Program-made: the position numbers and the translations under genes
Assembly (NCBI GenBank): GCA_947476275.1
Contig: CANJPQ010000002.1
Location: 62,001-126,000, forward strand
Direction: 5' to 3'
Source: Fidelibacterota bacterium
Lineage (GTDB): Bacteria; Pseudomonadota; Alphaproteobacteria; Rhodospirillales; Rhodospirillaceae
DNA: 64,000 nucleotides
In this document: piece after piece, positions 53,617-63,228 of the stretch
Layout: each line of letters begins with the position of its first letter
Position numbering within the stretch: position 1 is the first letter of the stretch
The notes under the pieces: generated by a model
Seen by the model: only the letters and a program-made list of their open reading frames with translations
Databases searched by the model: none
Told to the model about the DNA's origin: nothing

Positions 53617-53626
53617 ACAGGCCTCG

Positions 53627-55021
53627 TCACGCCGAAGGCCCGATCATATCCCCTGCACGCACCCACAGATCGAACTGATCGCCTGTGACGTAGCCGAGAC
53701 GCACCGCCGCTTCCCGTAACGTGAGATCGTGCTTGTGTGCGGTCTTGGCGATCTCCGCAGACTTGTCGTAGCCGATGTGAGGCGCCAGCGCCGTCACCAG
53801 CATCAGCGAGCGCTCGACATGCGTGGCGATGGTCTTGAGGTTCGGCTTCAGCCCTGCGATGCAATGCTCGGTGAAGCTCTCGGACGCATCCGCAAGCAGC
53901 TGGATCGATTCCAGCACATTGCGCACGATCACCGGTTTGAAAACGTTGAGTTCGAGATGGCCGAATGACCCGGCGATGGTGACGGTGGTGCCGTTGCCCA
54001 TCACCTGCGCGCACACCATGGTCAGCGCTTCCGCCTGGGTCGGGTTCACCTTGCCCGGCATGATCGAGGACCCCGGTTCGTTTGCCGGCAGATCGAGTTC
54101 ACCAAGGCCCGACCGCGGGCCTGAGGCCAGCAAGCGGATGTCGTTGGCGATCTTCATCAGCGACACGGCAATGGTGGTTAGCGCGCCGGCGCATTCCACC
54201 ATGGCGTCGTGCGCCGCCAGGGCCTCGAAAAAGTTCGGGGCCGGTTGGAATTTTTGGCCCGTGAGCGTGTTCAGCTCGACGGCGAACCTCTCCGCGAAGC
54301 CTTTCTTGGCATTGAGCCCCGTGCCGACCGCCGTGCCGCCTTGGGCGAGCATCAGCAGGCGGGGCAAGGTGGCGCGGGCGCGCTCGACCGCGAAGGCGGC
54401 CTGCGTCGCATAGCCCGAGAACTCCTGGCCCAGGGTCAGCGGCGTCGCATCTTGAAGATGTGTGCGGCCGATCTTGACGATGTCGGCGAAGTCTTTCGCC
54501 TTCTTGAGCAGCGCATCGCGCAAGCCCTCAAGGGCTGGGATCAGCCGTCGCGTGAGTTCATGCACCGTGGCGATATGCATCACGGTCGGGAAGCTGTCGT
54601 TGGACGATTGGCCGCGGTTCACATGATCGTTCGGGTGGACCGGCGCTTTGCCGCCGCGCCCCGTGCCGAGAATCTCGTTCGCGCGTCCCGCGATCACTTC
54701 GTTCGCGTTCATGTTGGTCTGCGTGCCGGAGCCGGTCTGCCAGACCACCAACGGAAATTCTTCGTCGAGCTTGCCTTCGATCACTTCCTGCGCGGCGGCC
54801 GCGATGGTTTCCGCCAGTTGGGCATCGAGTTCGCCCAGCGCGGCATTCGCCAAGGCTGCGGCTTTCTTCTGATAGCCGAGCGCGCGCACCACTGGCAGCG
54901 GCATGCGCTGTCCGCCGATCTTGAAATTCTCCAGGCTGCGCTGGGTCTGGGCGCCCCAATAACGGTCGGCGGGAACCTCGACCGCGCCCATGGTGTCGGT
55001 TTCGGTGCGGGTACGGGTCAT
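53627..55021 (-). CDS. fumC: Class II fumarate hydratase
   Basis: 464 residues. It interconverts fumarate and malate without iron-sulfur clusters. Motifs: [56 protein letters not shown], and the superfamily signature [13 protein letters not shown] carrying the catalytic serine. A class I fumarase gene lies 623 bases upstream on the same strand. The start overlaps the hydrolase stop by four bases, so they are co-transcribed. Confidence 0.98.
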   Translation of the reverse strand: MTRTRTETDTMGAVEVPADRYWGAQTQRSLENFKIGGQRMPLPVVRALGYQKKAAALANAALGELDAQLAETIAAAAQEVIEGKLDEEFPLVVWQTGSGTQTNMNANEVIAGRANEILGTGRGGKAPVHPNDHVNRGQSSNDSFPTVMHIATVHELTRRLIPALEGLRDALLKKAKDFADIVKIGRTHLQDATPLTLGQEFSGYATQAAFAVERARATLPRLLMLAQGGTAVGTGLNAKKGFAERFAVELNTLTGQKFQPAPNFFEALAAHDAMVECAGALTTIAVSLMKIANDIRLLASGPRSGLGELDLPANEPGSSIMPGKVNPTQAEALTMVCAQVMGNGTTVTIAGSFGHLELNVFKPVIVRNVLESIQLLADASESFTEHCIAGLKPNLKTIATHVERSLMLVTALAPHIGYDKSAEIAKTAHKHDLTLREAAVRLGYVTGDQFDLWVRAGDMIGPSA

Positions 55022-55641
55022 GGCGCCAAGCGTGCGAGGAACGTCGTCGCGGCGTCAAGGGCTTCGCGCCAGTTTTGCTCTTGCGTGCGGCCCGAAGTCT
55101 TCCGCGGCTTCAGGTCGTGGTCGCCGTCTTCGGCCCAATGAAGACGAATGTTCTTCCGCAGACGCAGCGCGCCGATCGCTTCACGGTCCCCCATGGGGTC
55201 GCGCGTGCCCTGGCAGATCAGGGTGGGAACCGCGATGTTGGCGAGATGCGCGATGCGCGGCTTGTCCTTCCGCCCCGCGCCGTAGAACGGATACCCGAGG
55301 CACAGAAGCCCGATAACGGACTCCGGCGGCTCTTCCGCTGCGATCAGGCTCGCCATCCGCCCGCCCATGGACTTGCCGCCGATGACGACCGGTCCTTTGA
55401 TCTCGCCGATCACGTCGCGCCAGCACTGCAGCAATACCGGCGCCCGATCCGGCGGCTTCTTCTTCCCCGTCAGGCACCGCGCCGCCATGTACGGAAACTC
55501 GAACCGCGCCACGCGCAGCTTCGCTGCAGCGATCCCCGCGGCGAAGAATGTCATGAACGCCGTATCCATCGGCGCCCCCGCGCCGTGCGCGAGCACGACC
55601 GTCAGCAGCGCCTTCTTGGGTCCGTCGAAAATGAATTCCAA
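55018..55641 (-). CDS. Alpha/beta hydrolase of the KANL3/Tex30 type
   Basis: 207 residues. Family opening [19 protein letters not shown], nucleophile [11 protein letters not shown] (serine about 111), [19 protein letters not shown], the acid in [11 protein letters not shown] and the histidine in [12 protein letters not shown]. No signal peptide. Members are widespread in proteobacteria, with no established substrate. It sits between two fumarase genes, three bases after the class I gene and overlapping fumC by four; whether it has a link to fumarate metabolism is unknown. Confidence 0.9.
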   Translation of the reverse strand: MEFIFDGPKKALLTVVLAHGAGAPMDTAFMTFFAAGIAAAKLRVARFEFPYMAARCLTGKKKPPDRAPVLLQCWRDVIGEIKGPVVIGGKSMGGRMASLIAAEEPPESVIGLLCLGYPFYGAGRKDKPRIAHLANIAVPTLICQGTRDPMGDREAIGALRLRKNIRLHWAEDGDHDLKPRKTSGRTQEQNWREALDAATTFLARLAP

Positions 55642-55644
55642 GGG

Positions 55645-57273
55645 CTAGGTCAGCTGCGCGAAGAAATCGTTGCCCTTGTCGTCGACGACGATGAAAGCCG
55701 GGAAGTCTTCCACCTCGATCTTCCAGATCGCTTCCATGCCGAGTTCCGCATACTCGATCACTTCGACCTTCTTGATCGACTTTTCGGCCAGCATCGCGGC
55801 CGCGCCGCCGATGGAGCCGAGATAGAAGCCGCCGTGCTTCTTGCACGCTTCGGTCACGCCCTTGGAGCGGTTGCCCTTCGCCAGCATCACCAGCGACCCG
55901 CCCGCGGCTTGCAGCGCATCGACATAAGAATCCATGCGTCCCGCGGTCGTCGGTCCGAACGCGCCCGACGCATAGCCTTCCGGCGTCTTGGCGGGGCCGG
56001 CGTAATACACCGGGTGCTGCTTGAAGTAGTCCGGCAGGCCTTCGCCGCGATCCAACCGCTCCTGCAGCTTCGCGTGCGCAATGTCGCGCGCCACGACCAT
56101 CGGTCCGGTGAGCGACACGCGCGTTTTGGTCGGATACTTGCTGAGGATGGCGCGGATCTCGCTCATGGGCTTGGTGAGGTCGATCTTCACCACTTCGTCG
56201 GGCAATTTCTCCGCCTTGATATCCGGCATGAAATGCGCGGGATCGGTCTCAAGCTGTTCGAGATAGATGCCGTCCTTGGTGATCTTGCCCAGGATCTGGC
56301 GATCGGCGGAGCACGAGACGCCGATGCCCACCGGGCACGACGCACCATGGCGCGGCAAGCGGATCACGCGCACGTCATGGCAGAAGTACTTGCCGCCGAA
56401 CTGCGCGCCGATGCCGAATTGGCGCGTCATCTCCAGCACTTCCTTCTCCATCGCGAGATCGCGGAAGGCCTGGCCCTTGGTGCCGCCGGACGTCGGCAAT
56501 CCATCGAGATAGCGCGCGGAGCCGAGCTTCACGGTCTTGAGGTTCATCTCGGCGGACGTGCCGCCGATGACGATGCTCAGGTGATAGGGCGGGCAGGCGG
56601 ACGTGCCGAGGTGCTTGAGCTCCTCGTTGAGGAACTTCTTCAGGCCGGCCGGATTGAGCACCGCCTTGGTCTTCTGGAACAGGAACGTCTTGTTGGCCGA
56701 GCCACCGCCCTTGGCCATGAACAGGAACTTGTAGGCATCGCCCTCGGTCGCATAGAGGTCGATCTGTGCCGGCAGGTTGTTGCCGGTGTTCTTCTCGTCG
56801 AACAGGGACGTGGGCGACATCTGCGAATAGCGCAGGTTCAGCTTTGTGTAGGCCTCGGCCACGCCTTCGCTGATGGCCTGCGCGTCGTCGCCGGTGGTGA
56901 ACACCTGCTGACCCTTCTTGCCCATGACGATTGCGGTGCCCGTGTCCTGGCACATGGGCAGGATCATGCCGGCGGCGATGTTGGCGTTCTTCAGAAGCTC
57001 CAGCGCGACAAAGCGGTCGTTCGGCGACGCTTCTGGGTCGTCCATGATGTTGCGCAACTGCTGCAGGTGCCCCGGCCGCAGCAGGTGCGACAGATCCTTG
57101 AAAGCCGCAGCCGTGAGTGTGGCGATGGCCTTCGGCTCGATCACGACGATGTCTTGGCCGCGGAACTTCTCGACGGACACGCCCTCGGTCCCGAGCTTGC
57201 GGTAGGGCGTCGCATCCTTGGCGAGCGGGAAGATCTCGGAGAAGTCAGCGTCGAGCATGGCGGTATCCGTCAT
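55645..57273 (-). CDS. Class I (iron-sulfur) fumarate hydratase
   Basis: 542 residues, single-chain class I form with fused alpha and beta regions. Cluster-ligand cysteines are probably those in [34 protein letters not shown] and [12 protein letters not shown]. The beta part has [20 protein letters not shown] and [16 protein letters not shown]. It catalyses the same reaction as FumC but is oxygen- and iron-sensitive. It heads the three-gene set with the small hydrolase and fumC. Class I enzymes of similar type can also act on tartrate or mesaconate. Confidence 0.95.
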   Translation of the reverse strand: MTDTAMLDADFSEIFPLAKDATPYRKLGTEGVSVEKFRGQDIVVIEPKAIATLTAAAFKDLSHLLRPGHLQQLRNIMDDPEASPNDRFVALELLKNANIAAGMILPMCQDTGTAIVMGKKGQQVFTTGDDAQAISEGVAEAYTKLNLRYSQMSPTSLFDEKNTGNNLPAQIDLYATEGDAYKFLFMAKGGGSANKTFLFQKTKAVLNPAGLKKFLNEELKHLGTSACPPYHLSIVIGGTSAEMNLKTVKLGSARYLDGLPTSGGTKGQAFRDLAMEKEVLEMTRQFGIGAQFGGKYFCHDVRVIRLPRHGASCPVGIGVSCSADRQILGKITKDGIYLEQLETDPAHFMPDIKAEKLPDEVVKIDLTKPMSEIRAILSKYPTKTRVSLTGPMVVARDIAHAKLQERLDRGEGLPDYFKQHPVYYAGPAKTPEGYASGAFGPTTAGRMDSYVDALQAAGGSLVMLAKGNRSKGVTEACKKHGGFYLGSIGGAAAMLAEKSIKKVEVIEYAELGMEAIWKIEVEDFPAFIVVDDKGNDFFAQLT

Positions 57274-57358
57274 TCAAAATGGCAAAGGGCTGCCCGAGCC
57301 GATGGGCCCGGCGATCGCGGGGATTATATCGCGGATAGGGGGTGTGCCCAGACGGGCG

Positions 57359-57949
57359 CTATTTCTTACGAAACGCGTCCAAAGTCACGACTTTGCTGCC
57401 GCTCTCGGCCGGTTCCGGGTCGCTCGCCACAGGCCGCAGCTGCGGCACCTTGCGGCCGCCCTTGGCCTGACGGCTGACTTTGACCGAATCGATGGGCACC
57501 AGGTCATCGCGCGGTTCATCCTCGCCCAGCGGCGGGTCGCCCGCGTCGTCGTCTTCCATATCCAGTTCTTCGTCCGCGGCTGTGCGTTCCTCGAACTCGA
57601 CATGGAACTGCAGGCCGAACTTGGCATGGGGATCCGCAAACGCCGTGACGGCGGCGAAGGGGACGAACAGGTGTTGCGTGACGCCGGAGAAGCTCAGACC
57701 GATCTCTAAGGACTCCTGGGAAACTTTGAGGTCCCAGAACTGATGCTGCAGCACAATCGTCATCTCGTTGGGATGCTGCGTCTTGAGCGTGTCGGCGATC
57801 TTTACGCCCGGGTGGGTCGTGTCGAACGTGATGTAGAAGTGGTGCGAGCCGGGCAGGCCTTGCGCCTCGGTGATCTTCAACGCCTGGCGCAGCACGCCGC
57901 GCAGCGCGTCTTCGACCATCTTCTCGTAGCTCAGTTTCGTGACGTCCAT
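57359..57949 (-). CDS. sspB: ClpXP adaptor SspB, alphaproteobacterial type
   Basis: 196 residues from ATG 57949; the frame reaches 57994 but MDVTKLSYEKMVEDALRGVL is the family start. The SspB fold (about 1-125) includes HHFYITFDTTHPGV, MTIVLQHQFWDL, GLSFSGVTQHLFVPFAAV and FGLQFHVEFEE. An acidic linker follows (MEDDDAGDPPLGEDEP). The C-terminal basic tail KVVTLDAFRKK corresponds to the ClpX-binding peptide. SspB delivers ssrA-tagged proteins to ClpXP. The tmRNA gene lies directly upstream on the same strand, separated by a terminator. Confidence 0.94.
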   Translation of the reverse strand: MDVTKLSYEKMVEDALRGVLRQALKITEAQGLPGSHHFYITFDTTHPGVKIADTLKTQHPNEMTIVLQHQFWDLKVSQESLEIGLSFSGVTQHLFVPFAAVTAFADPHAKFGLQFHVEFEERTAADEELDMEDDDAGDPPLGEDEPRDDLVPIDSVKVSRQAKGGRKVPQLRPVASDPEPAESGSKVVTLDAFRKK

Positions 57950-58107
57950 GGTATCCGAACAAAAAATTGATGCCGCGCTGTCGTGCGACGGCATAAGAAA
58001 ACATTCTGGTACGGGAACCCCTTCCGGTTCAATGGGTAAGCGCCGGGGTGCACGGCGCGCGGAGTTGCGCGGAATATGGTTGGCGACGCGTGAGGTCGAA
58101 AGAAAGT

Positions 58108-58137
58108 GGGGGGGCTTCTGTTGCCCGGTGCCCCCCC
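58108..58137 (-). terminator. ssrA: Terminator after ssrA
   Basis: GGGGGGGC (58108-58115) pairs perfectly with GCCCCCCC (58130-58137) over eight G-C pairs, with a 14-base loop. On the minus strand it is followed by ACTTTCTTTCG, a broken T-rich run. It separates ssrA from sspB. A weak tract means some read-through is possible. Confidence 0.6.
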
Positions 58138-58430
58138 GAACCGCGCTTTGGACATATAGTCTAGCGGCCGTTAGGCAGCGAGACGGACGTCCTCAACGAG
58201 TGCAACGTTGTCGTTGGCACTTTTAGTGATGGCCCGATGACGGCGGAACCATGCCGGGAACAACTTTTATCTTTACTGCGCACGTCGAGCCTGTTTCGTC
58301 CCCATGGACTCCGCGCGGCCGAGGACAACATCGGCAGCTGGAGGGAAATGGTGGAGACGCCGGGCACTGCCCCCGGGTCCGCTACGCCTATGCCATAAAA
58401 GGTTTAGCGCCATAGCCGTGTTGCCACGGC
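58138..58430 (-). ncRNA. ssrA: tmRNA (circularly permuted, two-piece, alphaproteobacterial type)
   Basis: Minus-strand order is acceptor piece, spacer, coding piece. The acceptor piece ends CGTCTCCACCA with CCA encoded at 58351-58349. A 45-base spacer (58348-58304) follows. The coding piece starts GGGGACGAAACAGG at 58303; its GGGGACG pairs with CGTCTCC of the acceptor end (seven pairs, one G-U). The tag frame runs from GCC at 58218 to TAA at 58171 and encodes ANDNVALVEDVRLAA. Outer ends are approximate. tmRNA rescues stalled ribosomes and tags the product for proteolysis. Confidence 0.93.
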
Positions 58431-58436
58431 ACGCCT

Positions 58437-58464
58437 AATATAGGACGTGGCGGCCAGATTGCAA
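58437..58464 (-). promoter_or_regulatory. ssrA: ssrA promoter
   Basis: On the minus strand TTGCAA (58464-58459) and TATATT (58442-58437) are 16 bases apart, a good vegetative promoter. Transcription should start near 58430, just before the acceptor piece. It is divergent from thyA, whose start is 100 bases away. Confidence 0.65.
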
Positions 58465-58563
58465 ATGAGCGTCCGCCAAAGGCTTGAATAACTTGAGCGT
58501 TTCTCGCCTTGGCCAAAAGCGGCTAGGCTTGCGGCGCGCCAGATCAGGATTCTCGAACGCCCG

Positions 58564-59358
58564 ATGCAGCAGTATCTCGACCTTCTCGACCACGTCCTCA
58601 CCACCGGCGTGCGCAAGACCGACCGGACCGGAACCGGTACGCTCTCGGTGTTCGGTTACCAGATGCGCTTCGATCTGGCCGCCGGCTTCCCGCTGCTGAC
58701 GACGAAGAAGCTGCACATCAAGTCCATCGTGTATGAGTTGCTGTGGCTCCTGAAGGGCGACACCAATGTCCGCTTCCTCAAGGACAACGGCGTGTCGATC
58801 TGGAACGAATGGGCCGACGCCAACGGCGACCTTGGGCCGGTCTACGGCAAGCAGTGGCGCAGCTGGGCGACCCCCGGCGGCGGTACGATCGATCAAATCT
58901 CCCAGGTGGTCGAGAGCCTGAAAAAGAACCCCGATTCCCGCCGGCATCTCGTCACGGCGTGGAATCCGGCGGACGTCGGCCAGATGGCGCTGCCGCCGTG
59001 CCATGCGTTCTTCCAGTTCTATGTGGCCGACGGCAAGCTGTCGTGCCTGCTGTACCAGCGCAGCGGCGACATCTTTCTCGGCGTGCCGTTCAATATCGCG
59101 TCCTACGCGCTGCTCACGGCAATGATGGCGCAAGTGGTCGGCCTCAAGCCCGGCGAGTTCGTGCATGTGCTGGGCGATGCGCACCTCTACCTGAACCATC
59201 TCGAGCAGGCCCGCGAGCAGTTGACGCGCCAGCCCCGTGCGTTGCCGACCCTGAAGCTCAATCCCGCGATCGCGGACATCTTCGGCTTCGCATTCGAAGA
59301 CATCGCCTTCGAGAACTACAACCCGATGCCGCATATCGCCGGCAAGGTCGCGGTCTGA
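58564..59358 (+). CDS. thyA: Thymidylate synthase
   Basis: 264 residues, the standard length. It methylates dUMP to dTMP with methylene-THF, leaving dihydrofolate. Motifs: [40 protein letters not shown], the catalytic cysteine in [31 protein letters not shown] and [14 protein letters not shown]. The folA gene starts two bases after its stop, so the two are coupled and recycle folate together. Confidence 0.98.
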   Translation: MQQYLDLLDHVLTTGVRKTDRTGTGTLSVFGYQMRFDLAAGFPLLTTKKLHIKSIVYELLWLLKGDTNVRFLKDNGVSIWNEWADANGDLGPVYGKQWRSWATPGGGTIDQISQVVESLKKNPDSRRHLVTAWNPADVGQMALPPCHAFFQFYVADGKLSCLLYQRSGDIFLGVPFNIASYALLTAMMAQVVGLKPGEFVHVLGDAHLYLNHLEQAREQLTRQPRALPTLKLNPAIADIFGFAFEDIAFENYNPMPHIAGKVAV

Positions 59359-59360
59359 GC

Positions 59361-59873
59361 GTGATCGTCGCGCCCGTCCGCATCGCCTTCGTCGTCGCGC
59401 GGGCACAGAACGGCGTGATCGGCCAGGACGGCAAACTGCCGTGGCACTTGCCCGCCGACCTCCAGCACTTCAAACGTCTGACCCTGGGAAAGCCCGTCCT
59501 GATGGGCCGCAAGACCTATGAGTCCATCGGCCGCCCGTTGCCGCGGCGCACCAACATCGTCATCACCCGCGATACCGCCTGGCGCGCCGAAGGCGTGGTC
59601 ATCGCCCACGACATCCCCACCGCGCTTTCGATTGCCTATGAGGAAGCCCACCGCGTCGGCGTCGACGAGGTCTCGGTCATCGGCGGCGCGGAGCTGTATC
59701 GCCAGATGTTGCCTCAGGCACAGCTCATCTATCTGACCGAAGTACACCGCGACTACGCGGGCGACGCACAGTTCGATCTGCCGCTCTCGGGTTGGCGGGA
59801 AACCGCACGCGAGCTCCATCCCGAGTCCGATGGCCAGCCGGCGTACAGCTTCGTGACGCTGGCCCGCGCTTAA
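59361..59873 (+). CDS. folA: Dihydrofolate reductase
   Basis: 170 residues from GTG 59361, two bases after thyA. It regenerates tetrahydrofolate using NADPH. Motifs: IAFVVARAQNGVIGQDGKLPWHLPADL in two parts (Trp-His and acidic Asp in LPADL), VLMGRKTYESIGRPLPRRTNIV in two parts, and VSVIGGAELYRQ. The longer open frame in this phase overlaps thyA from 58743 and is not coding there. Confidence 0.97.
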   Translation: MIVAPVRIAFVVARAQNGVIGQDGKLPWHLPADLQHFKRLTLGKPVLMGRKTYESIGRPLPRRTNIVITRDTAWRAEGVVIAHDIPTALSIAYEEAHRVGVDEVSVIGGAELYRQMLPQAQLIYLTEVHRDYAGDAQFDLPLSGWRETARELHPESDGQPAYSFVTLARA

Positions 59874-59900
59874 GAGATCATCGCGCGCACTCAGTTAGGC

Positions 59901-60998
59901 CTAGCGCTTGAACAGATTGCCTAAGCTGATCTTTGGCGCGGCTCTTTGCTTGCCGTTGAGCTTGTCCCACAGCCGTTCGGCGATCTTCATGTACGCTTGT
60001 GCGTGTGGGCTGTCGGGCTGAGCGTCCACGATGGGATGGCCGCCATCGGAGGTCTCGCGGATCTTGAGATCGAGCGGGATTTCCCCCAGGAACTCCGCGT
60101 CCAATTCCTTAGCCGTCCGCTTCGCTCCGCCATGGGCGAAGATGTCCTCGCGATGCCCGCAGTTGGTGCAGATGTGATAGCTCATGTTCTCGATCACGCC
60201 GAGGATCGGCACCTCGACCTTTCGGAACATGTTGAGGCCCTTGCGCGCGTCCAGCAGCGCGATGTCCTGCGGCGTCGAGACGATCACGGCGCCGGACAGC
60301 GGCACGCGCTGCGACATGGTGAGCTGCGTGTCGCCGGTGCCCGGGGGCATGTCGATGATCATCACATCGATCTCGCCCCACTCGACGTCGCGCAGCATCT
60401 GTTCGAGCGCGCCCATCACCATCGGTCCGCGCCATACGATCGGATCGTCTTCCTTCACCATGAAGCCGATCGACATGACCTTGATGCCATGGTTCGACAG
60501 GGGCGTGACCCGCTTGCCGTCGGAGGTCGGTTTCTTTCCGGAAAGCCCCAGCATGCGCGGCTGCGACGGCCCGAAAATGTCGGCATCGAACAGCGCCACC
60601 TTTCGGCCTTGGCGCGCCAATGCCAGCGCAAGGTTCGCCGCCGTGGTGGACTTGCCGACGCCGCCCTTGCCGGAGGCGACCGCGACCAGGAACTTCACCG
60701 TCGGCAGTTCGATTCGGCCGCTTTTGGCGGGCGCCTGTTGCTGTGGGGCAGGCGCAGCGGCCGTCAGCACGGCCGTCACCGACACCACGCCCTTGAGCGC
60801 ATGGACGGCTTTCTCAGCGGCGGCCCGCACGGGCTCGAGTTTCGGCCCCAGGTCCCGGGGCACTTCCAGGGCAAAGGTGACGTGCCCATCCTTGACCAAT
60901 ACGTCCTTGGCCCAGCCGCGGCTGACCACGTCGATCCCCCCCGTTCCCGAATCCACGGTCTGAAGGGCGGTCAAAACTTCGGCTTCTGTGATCGGCAT
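59901..60998 (-). CDS. apbC: Iron-sulfur cluster carrier protein ApbC (Mrp/NBP35 ATPase)
   Basis: 365 residues. An N-terminal DUF59/MIP18-like domain (about 1-85) precedes the deviant Walker A VASGKGGVGKSTTAANLAL (about 108-126). MIIDMPPGTGDTQL is switch II; the cluster-binding pair is CTNCGHREDIFAHGG. The protein carries and delivers Fe-S clusters to apo-enzymes. A proline/alanine spacer (AAPAPQQQAPAKSG) joins the two domains. It converges with folA and diverges from hflK. Class I fumarase nearby is one possible client, by inference. Confidence 0.96.
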   Translation of the reverse strand: MPITEAEVLTALQTVDSGTGGIDVVSRGWAKDVLVKDGHVTFALEVPRDLGPKLEPVRAAAEKAVHALKGVVSVTAVLTAAAPAPQQQAPAKSGRIELPTVKFLVAVASGKGGVGKSTTAANLALALARQGRKVALFDADIFGPSQPRMLGLSGKKPTSDGKRVTPLSNHGIKVMSIGFMVKEDDPIVWRGPMVMGALEQMLRDVEWGEIDVMIIDMPPGTGDTQLTMSQRVPLSGAVIVSTPQDIALLDARKGLNMFRKVEVPILGVIENMSYHICTNCGHREDIFAHGGAKRTAKELDAEFLGEIPLDLKIRETSDGGHPIVDAQPDSPHAQAYMKIAERLWDKLNGKQRAAPKISLGNLFKR

Positions 60999-61170
60999 GG
61001 GCTGGAAATCTCCAGAACTCTAACCAGGTAACGTTTGAGTGAGATCGAAAAGGGGCAACTAGGTGTGAACCTGGTTGATTTGCGACACGGGGGCCGATGT
61101 CCTATAACGCGACGGTCGGTTTCAGCCCCGTCCAAGCCACGGATGTCGCGGCAGGCGAAGGATTAATCCA

Positions 61171-62295
61171 TTGTTTTACAAACAACAAGGCGGCGGACCC
61201 TGGGGCAGTGGGCCTTGGGGCGGGGGCGGTGGCGGCAATAATAACCCCTGGGGCGGCCGCGATCGCAGCGGCGGCGGCGGCGGGTCCGGTGCGCCGGACC
61301 TGGAAGAACTGCTGCGGCGCAGCCAGGAACGCGTGCGGCGATGGCTGCCCGGCGGCTTCGGCGGTGGACGCAGCCTTTGGGCCGTGGCGGCCCTGATCCT
61401 GCTGCTGTGGGGTCTGAGCGGCTTCTACAGAATCCAGCCAGACGAGCAGGGGGTCGAACTTCTGTTCGGCAAGTACGTGAAGACCACCCAGCCGGGCCTG
61501 CGCTATTGGTTCCCCGGCCCGATGGGCGAGGTCATAAAGCCCAAGGTCACCCAGACCAACCAGATCACGATCGGGTTCAGGGGGTCGGGAAGCAATCTGC
61601 GCGACGTGCCCCAAGAAAGTTTGGTGCTCACCGGCGATCAGAACATCGTCGACGTGAAGTTCGTGGTGCAGTGGCGCATTCGCAGCGCCGGCGAGTTCCT
61701 CTTCAACATGCGCGACCCGGAGGTGACCGTGAAGGTCGCCGCCGAAAGCGCCCTGCGCGAAGTCATCGGCCGCAATCCGCTCCAGTCCGTGCTCACCAAC
61801 CAGCGCGACACCATCGCGCAACAGGCGCGCGAACTGCTGCAGTCCATCATGGACGAGTACAAAGCCGGCGTGACGATCCTCGACCTGCGCATCCAGAATG
61901 CCGATCCGCCGAAAGAAGTGATCGACGCCTTCAACGACGTGCAGCGCGCCAAGCAGGACGAAGAACGCCTGCGCAACGAAGCGCTTGCCTATCGCAACGA
62001 TATAGTTCCCCGCGCCAAGGGTGACGCGGCCCGTATGGTGCAGGCGGCGGAAGCGCAGAAAGAACGTCTGGTGAAGGAAGCGGAAGGTCAGGCGGCGCGG
62101 TTCACCGCGTTCTACCAGACCTACGCCGCCAACAAGGACATCACCGCGCGGCGCATGTATCTCGAAGCCATGCAGGAAATCCTGTCCAAGACCGACAAGA
62201 TCCTGCTCGACGAGAAGGGTCGTGGGAACGGGGTCGTCCCGTACTTGCCGCTGCCCGAAGTCCAGCGCCGTCCGGCCAAGGAGGCGCCGCAATGA
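61171..62295 (+). CDS. hflK: FtsH modulator HflK (SPFH/band 7 protein)
   Basis: 374 residues from TTG 61171, with GAAGGA about nine bases upstream. The N-terminal 50 residues are Gly/Asn-rich (PWGGGGGGNNNPWGGRD), then one transmembrane helix (SLWAVAALILLLWGLSGFY) and the SPFH domain (IQPDEQGVELLFGKYVKT) and coiled coil (VQAAEAQKERLVKEAEGQA). HflK and HflC form a large membrane cage around FtsH. Gene hflC overlaps by four bases. A short inverted repeat AACCAGGT/ACCTGGTT (61022-61029 and 61069-61076) lies upstream. Confidence 0.96.
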   Translation: MFYKQQGGGPWGSGPWGGGGGGNNNPWGGRDRSGGGGGSGAPDLEELLRRSQERVRRWLPGGFGGGRSLWAVAALILLLWGLSGFYRIQPDEQGVELLFGKYVKTTQPGLRYWFPGPMGEVIKPKVTQTNQITIGFRGSGSNLRDVPQESLVLTGDQNIVDVKFVVQWRIRSAGEFLFNMRDPEVTVKVAAESALREVIGRNPLQSVLTNQRDTIAQQARELLQSIMDEYKAGVTILDLRIQNADPPKEVIDAFNDVQRAKQDEERLRNEALAYRNDIVPRAKGDAARMVQAAEAQKERLVKEAEGQAARFTAFYQTYAANKDITARRMYLEAMQEILSKTDKILLDEKGRGNGVVPYLPLPEVQRRPAKEAPQ

Positions 62296-63158
62296 TCTCG
62301 GTTCGTCAAATCTCTCTGATCGTCGCGGCAGTCATCGCCTTGATGCTGCTCAGCGGCTCGCTGTTCACCGTGCATCAGACCCACCAGGCGTTGGTGCTCC
62401 AGCTTGGCGAACCCAAGCGGGTTGTCACCGAACCCGGCCTGCATGTGAAACTGCCGATGGTGCAGGACGTGTTCTACTACGACAGCCGGGTGCTCGATCT
62501 CGATCCGCCGGGGCAGGACATGTCCCTGATCGACCAACGGCGCATCAACGTCGATGCCTTCGCGCGCTACAAGATCGTCGACCCGTTGACGTTCTTCCAG
62601 GCTGTGCAGACCGAGACCGCCTTCCGCGACCGCTTCGGCTCGATTCTGAACGGTAGCGTGCGCGATGCACTCGGCCGCGCCGAGCTTGCCGACGTGCTCG
62701 GCGACAAGCGTAACTTCGTCATGCGCGAGATCACCGACGCCGTGCGCCGCCGTGCGCCGGAATTCGGGATCGAGGTTGTCGAGGTCCGCATCGGCCGCAC
62801 CGACCTGACGCAAGACACCACCCAGGCGACCTACGGCCGCATGCGGTCCGACCGTATCGCCGAAGCGGCGGAGAAGCGTGGTCTCGGCCAGGAGCAGAAG
62901 TCCCGGATCGAAGCCGAAGCCGACAAGGATCGCACCATCATCATCGCTGAGGCGGAACGCCAGGCGCAGATCCTGGTGGGTGACGGGGAAGCCGAAAGCC
63001 GCAAGATCCTGAACGCGGCGCAAGGCAAGGATACGGAATTCTATGCCTTCTTCCGCTCGCTTGAGGCCTATCGCGCCTCGATGGGGGCCGGCACCACGAT
63101 GGTTCTCAGCCCGGATTCCGAGTTCTTCCGCTACTTCAACAAGGCCCCCGGCAAATAG
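62292..63158 (+). CDS. hflC: FtsH modulator HflC (SPFH/band 7 protein)
   Basis: 288 residues: signal-anchor helix (ISLIVAAVIALMLLSGSLFTV), SPFH domain (HQTHQALVLQLGEPKRVV, LDLDPPGQDMSLIDQRRINV) and a helical C-terminal part (RIEAEADKDRTIIIAEAERQ). The FYAFFRSLEAYRASM segment near the end is characteristic of HflC. It forms the HflKC cage with the product of the overlapping upstream gene. A strong terminator follows 17 bases after the stop. Confidence 0.96.
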   Translation: MISVRQISLIVAAVIALMLLSGSLFTVHQTHQALVLQLGEPKRVVTEPGLHVKLPMVQDVFYYDSRVLDLDPPGQDMSLIDQRRINVDAFARYKIVDPLTFFQAVQTETAFRDRFGSILNGSVRDALGRAELADVLGDKRNFVMREITDAVRRRAPEFGIEVVEVRIGRTDLTQDTTQATYGRMRSDRIAEAAEKRGLGQEQKSRIEAEADKDRTIIIAEAERQAQILVGDGEAESRKILNAAQGKDTEFYAFFRSLEAYRASMGAGTTMVLSPDSEFFRYFNKAPGK

Positions 63159-63175
63159 CCGGGAACCGCTCGGCT

Positions 63176-63216
63176 GCGGCGCGCGTAGGTGCTAGCCTAC
63201 GCGCGCCGCTTTTTTT
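63176..63216 (+). terminator. Strong intrinsic terminator after hflC
   Basis: GCGGCGCGCGTAGG (63176-63189) pairs perfectly over 14 bases with CCTACGCGCGCCGC (63196-63209), loop TGCTAG, followed by seven T (63210-63216). Its T-run ends two bases before the GGAG ribosome-binding site of the next gene, so the downstream protease must be transcribed by read-through or from a promoter inside this region. Confidence 0.9.
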
Positions 63217-63228
63217 ATGGAGCATGAC

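Noticed and set aside
58743-59358. Extension of the folA frame upstream through thyA
   Set aside because: It overlaps thyA in another phase and is Arg-rich; folA begins at GTG 59361 with family motifs.
61022-61076. Inverted repeat AACCAGGT/ACCTGGTT upstream of hflK as an operator
   Set aside because: Arms are only eight bases and about 40 bases apart; chance cannot be excluded.
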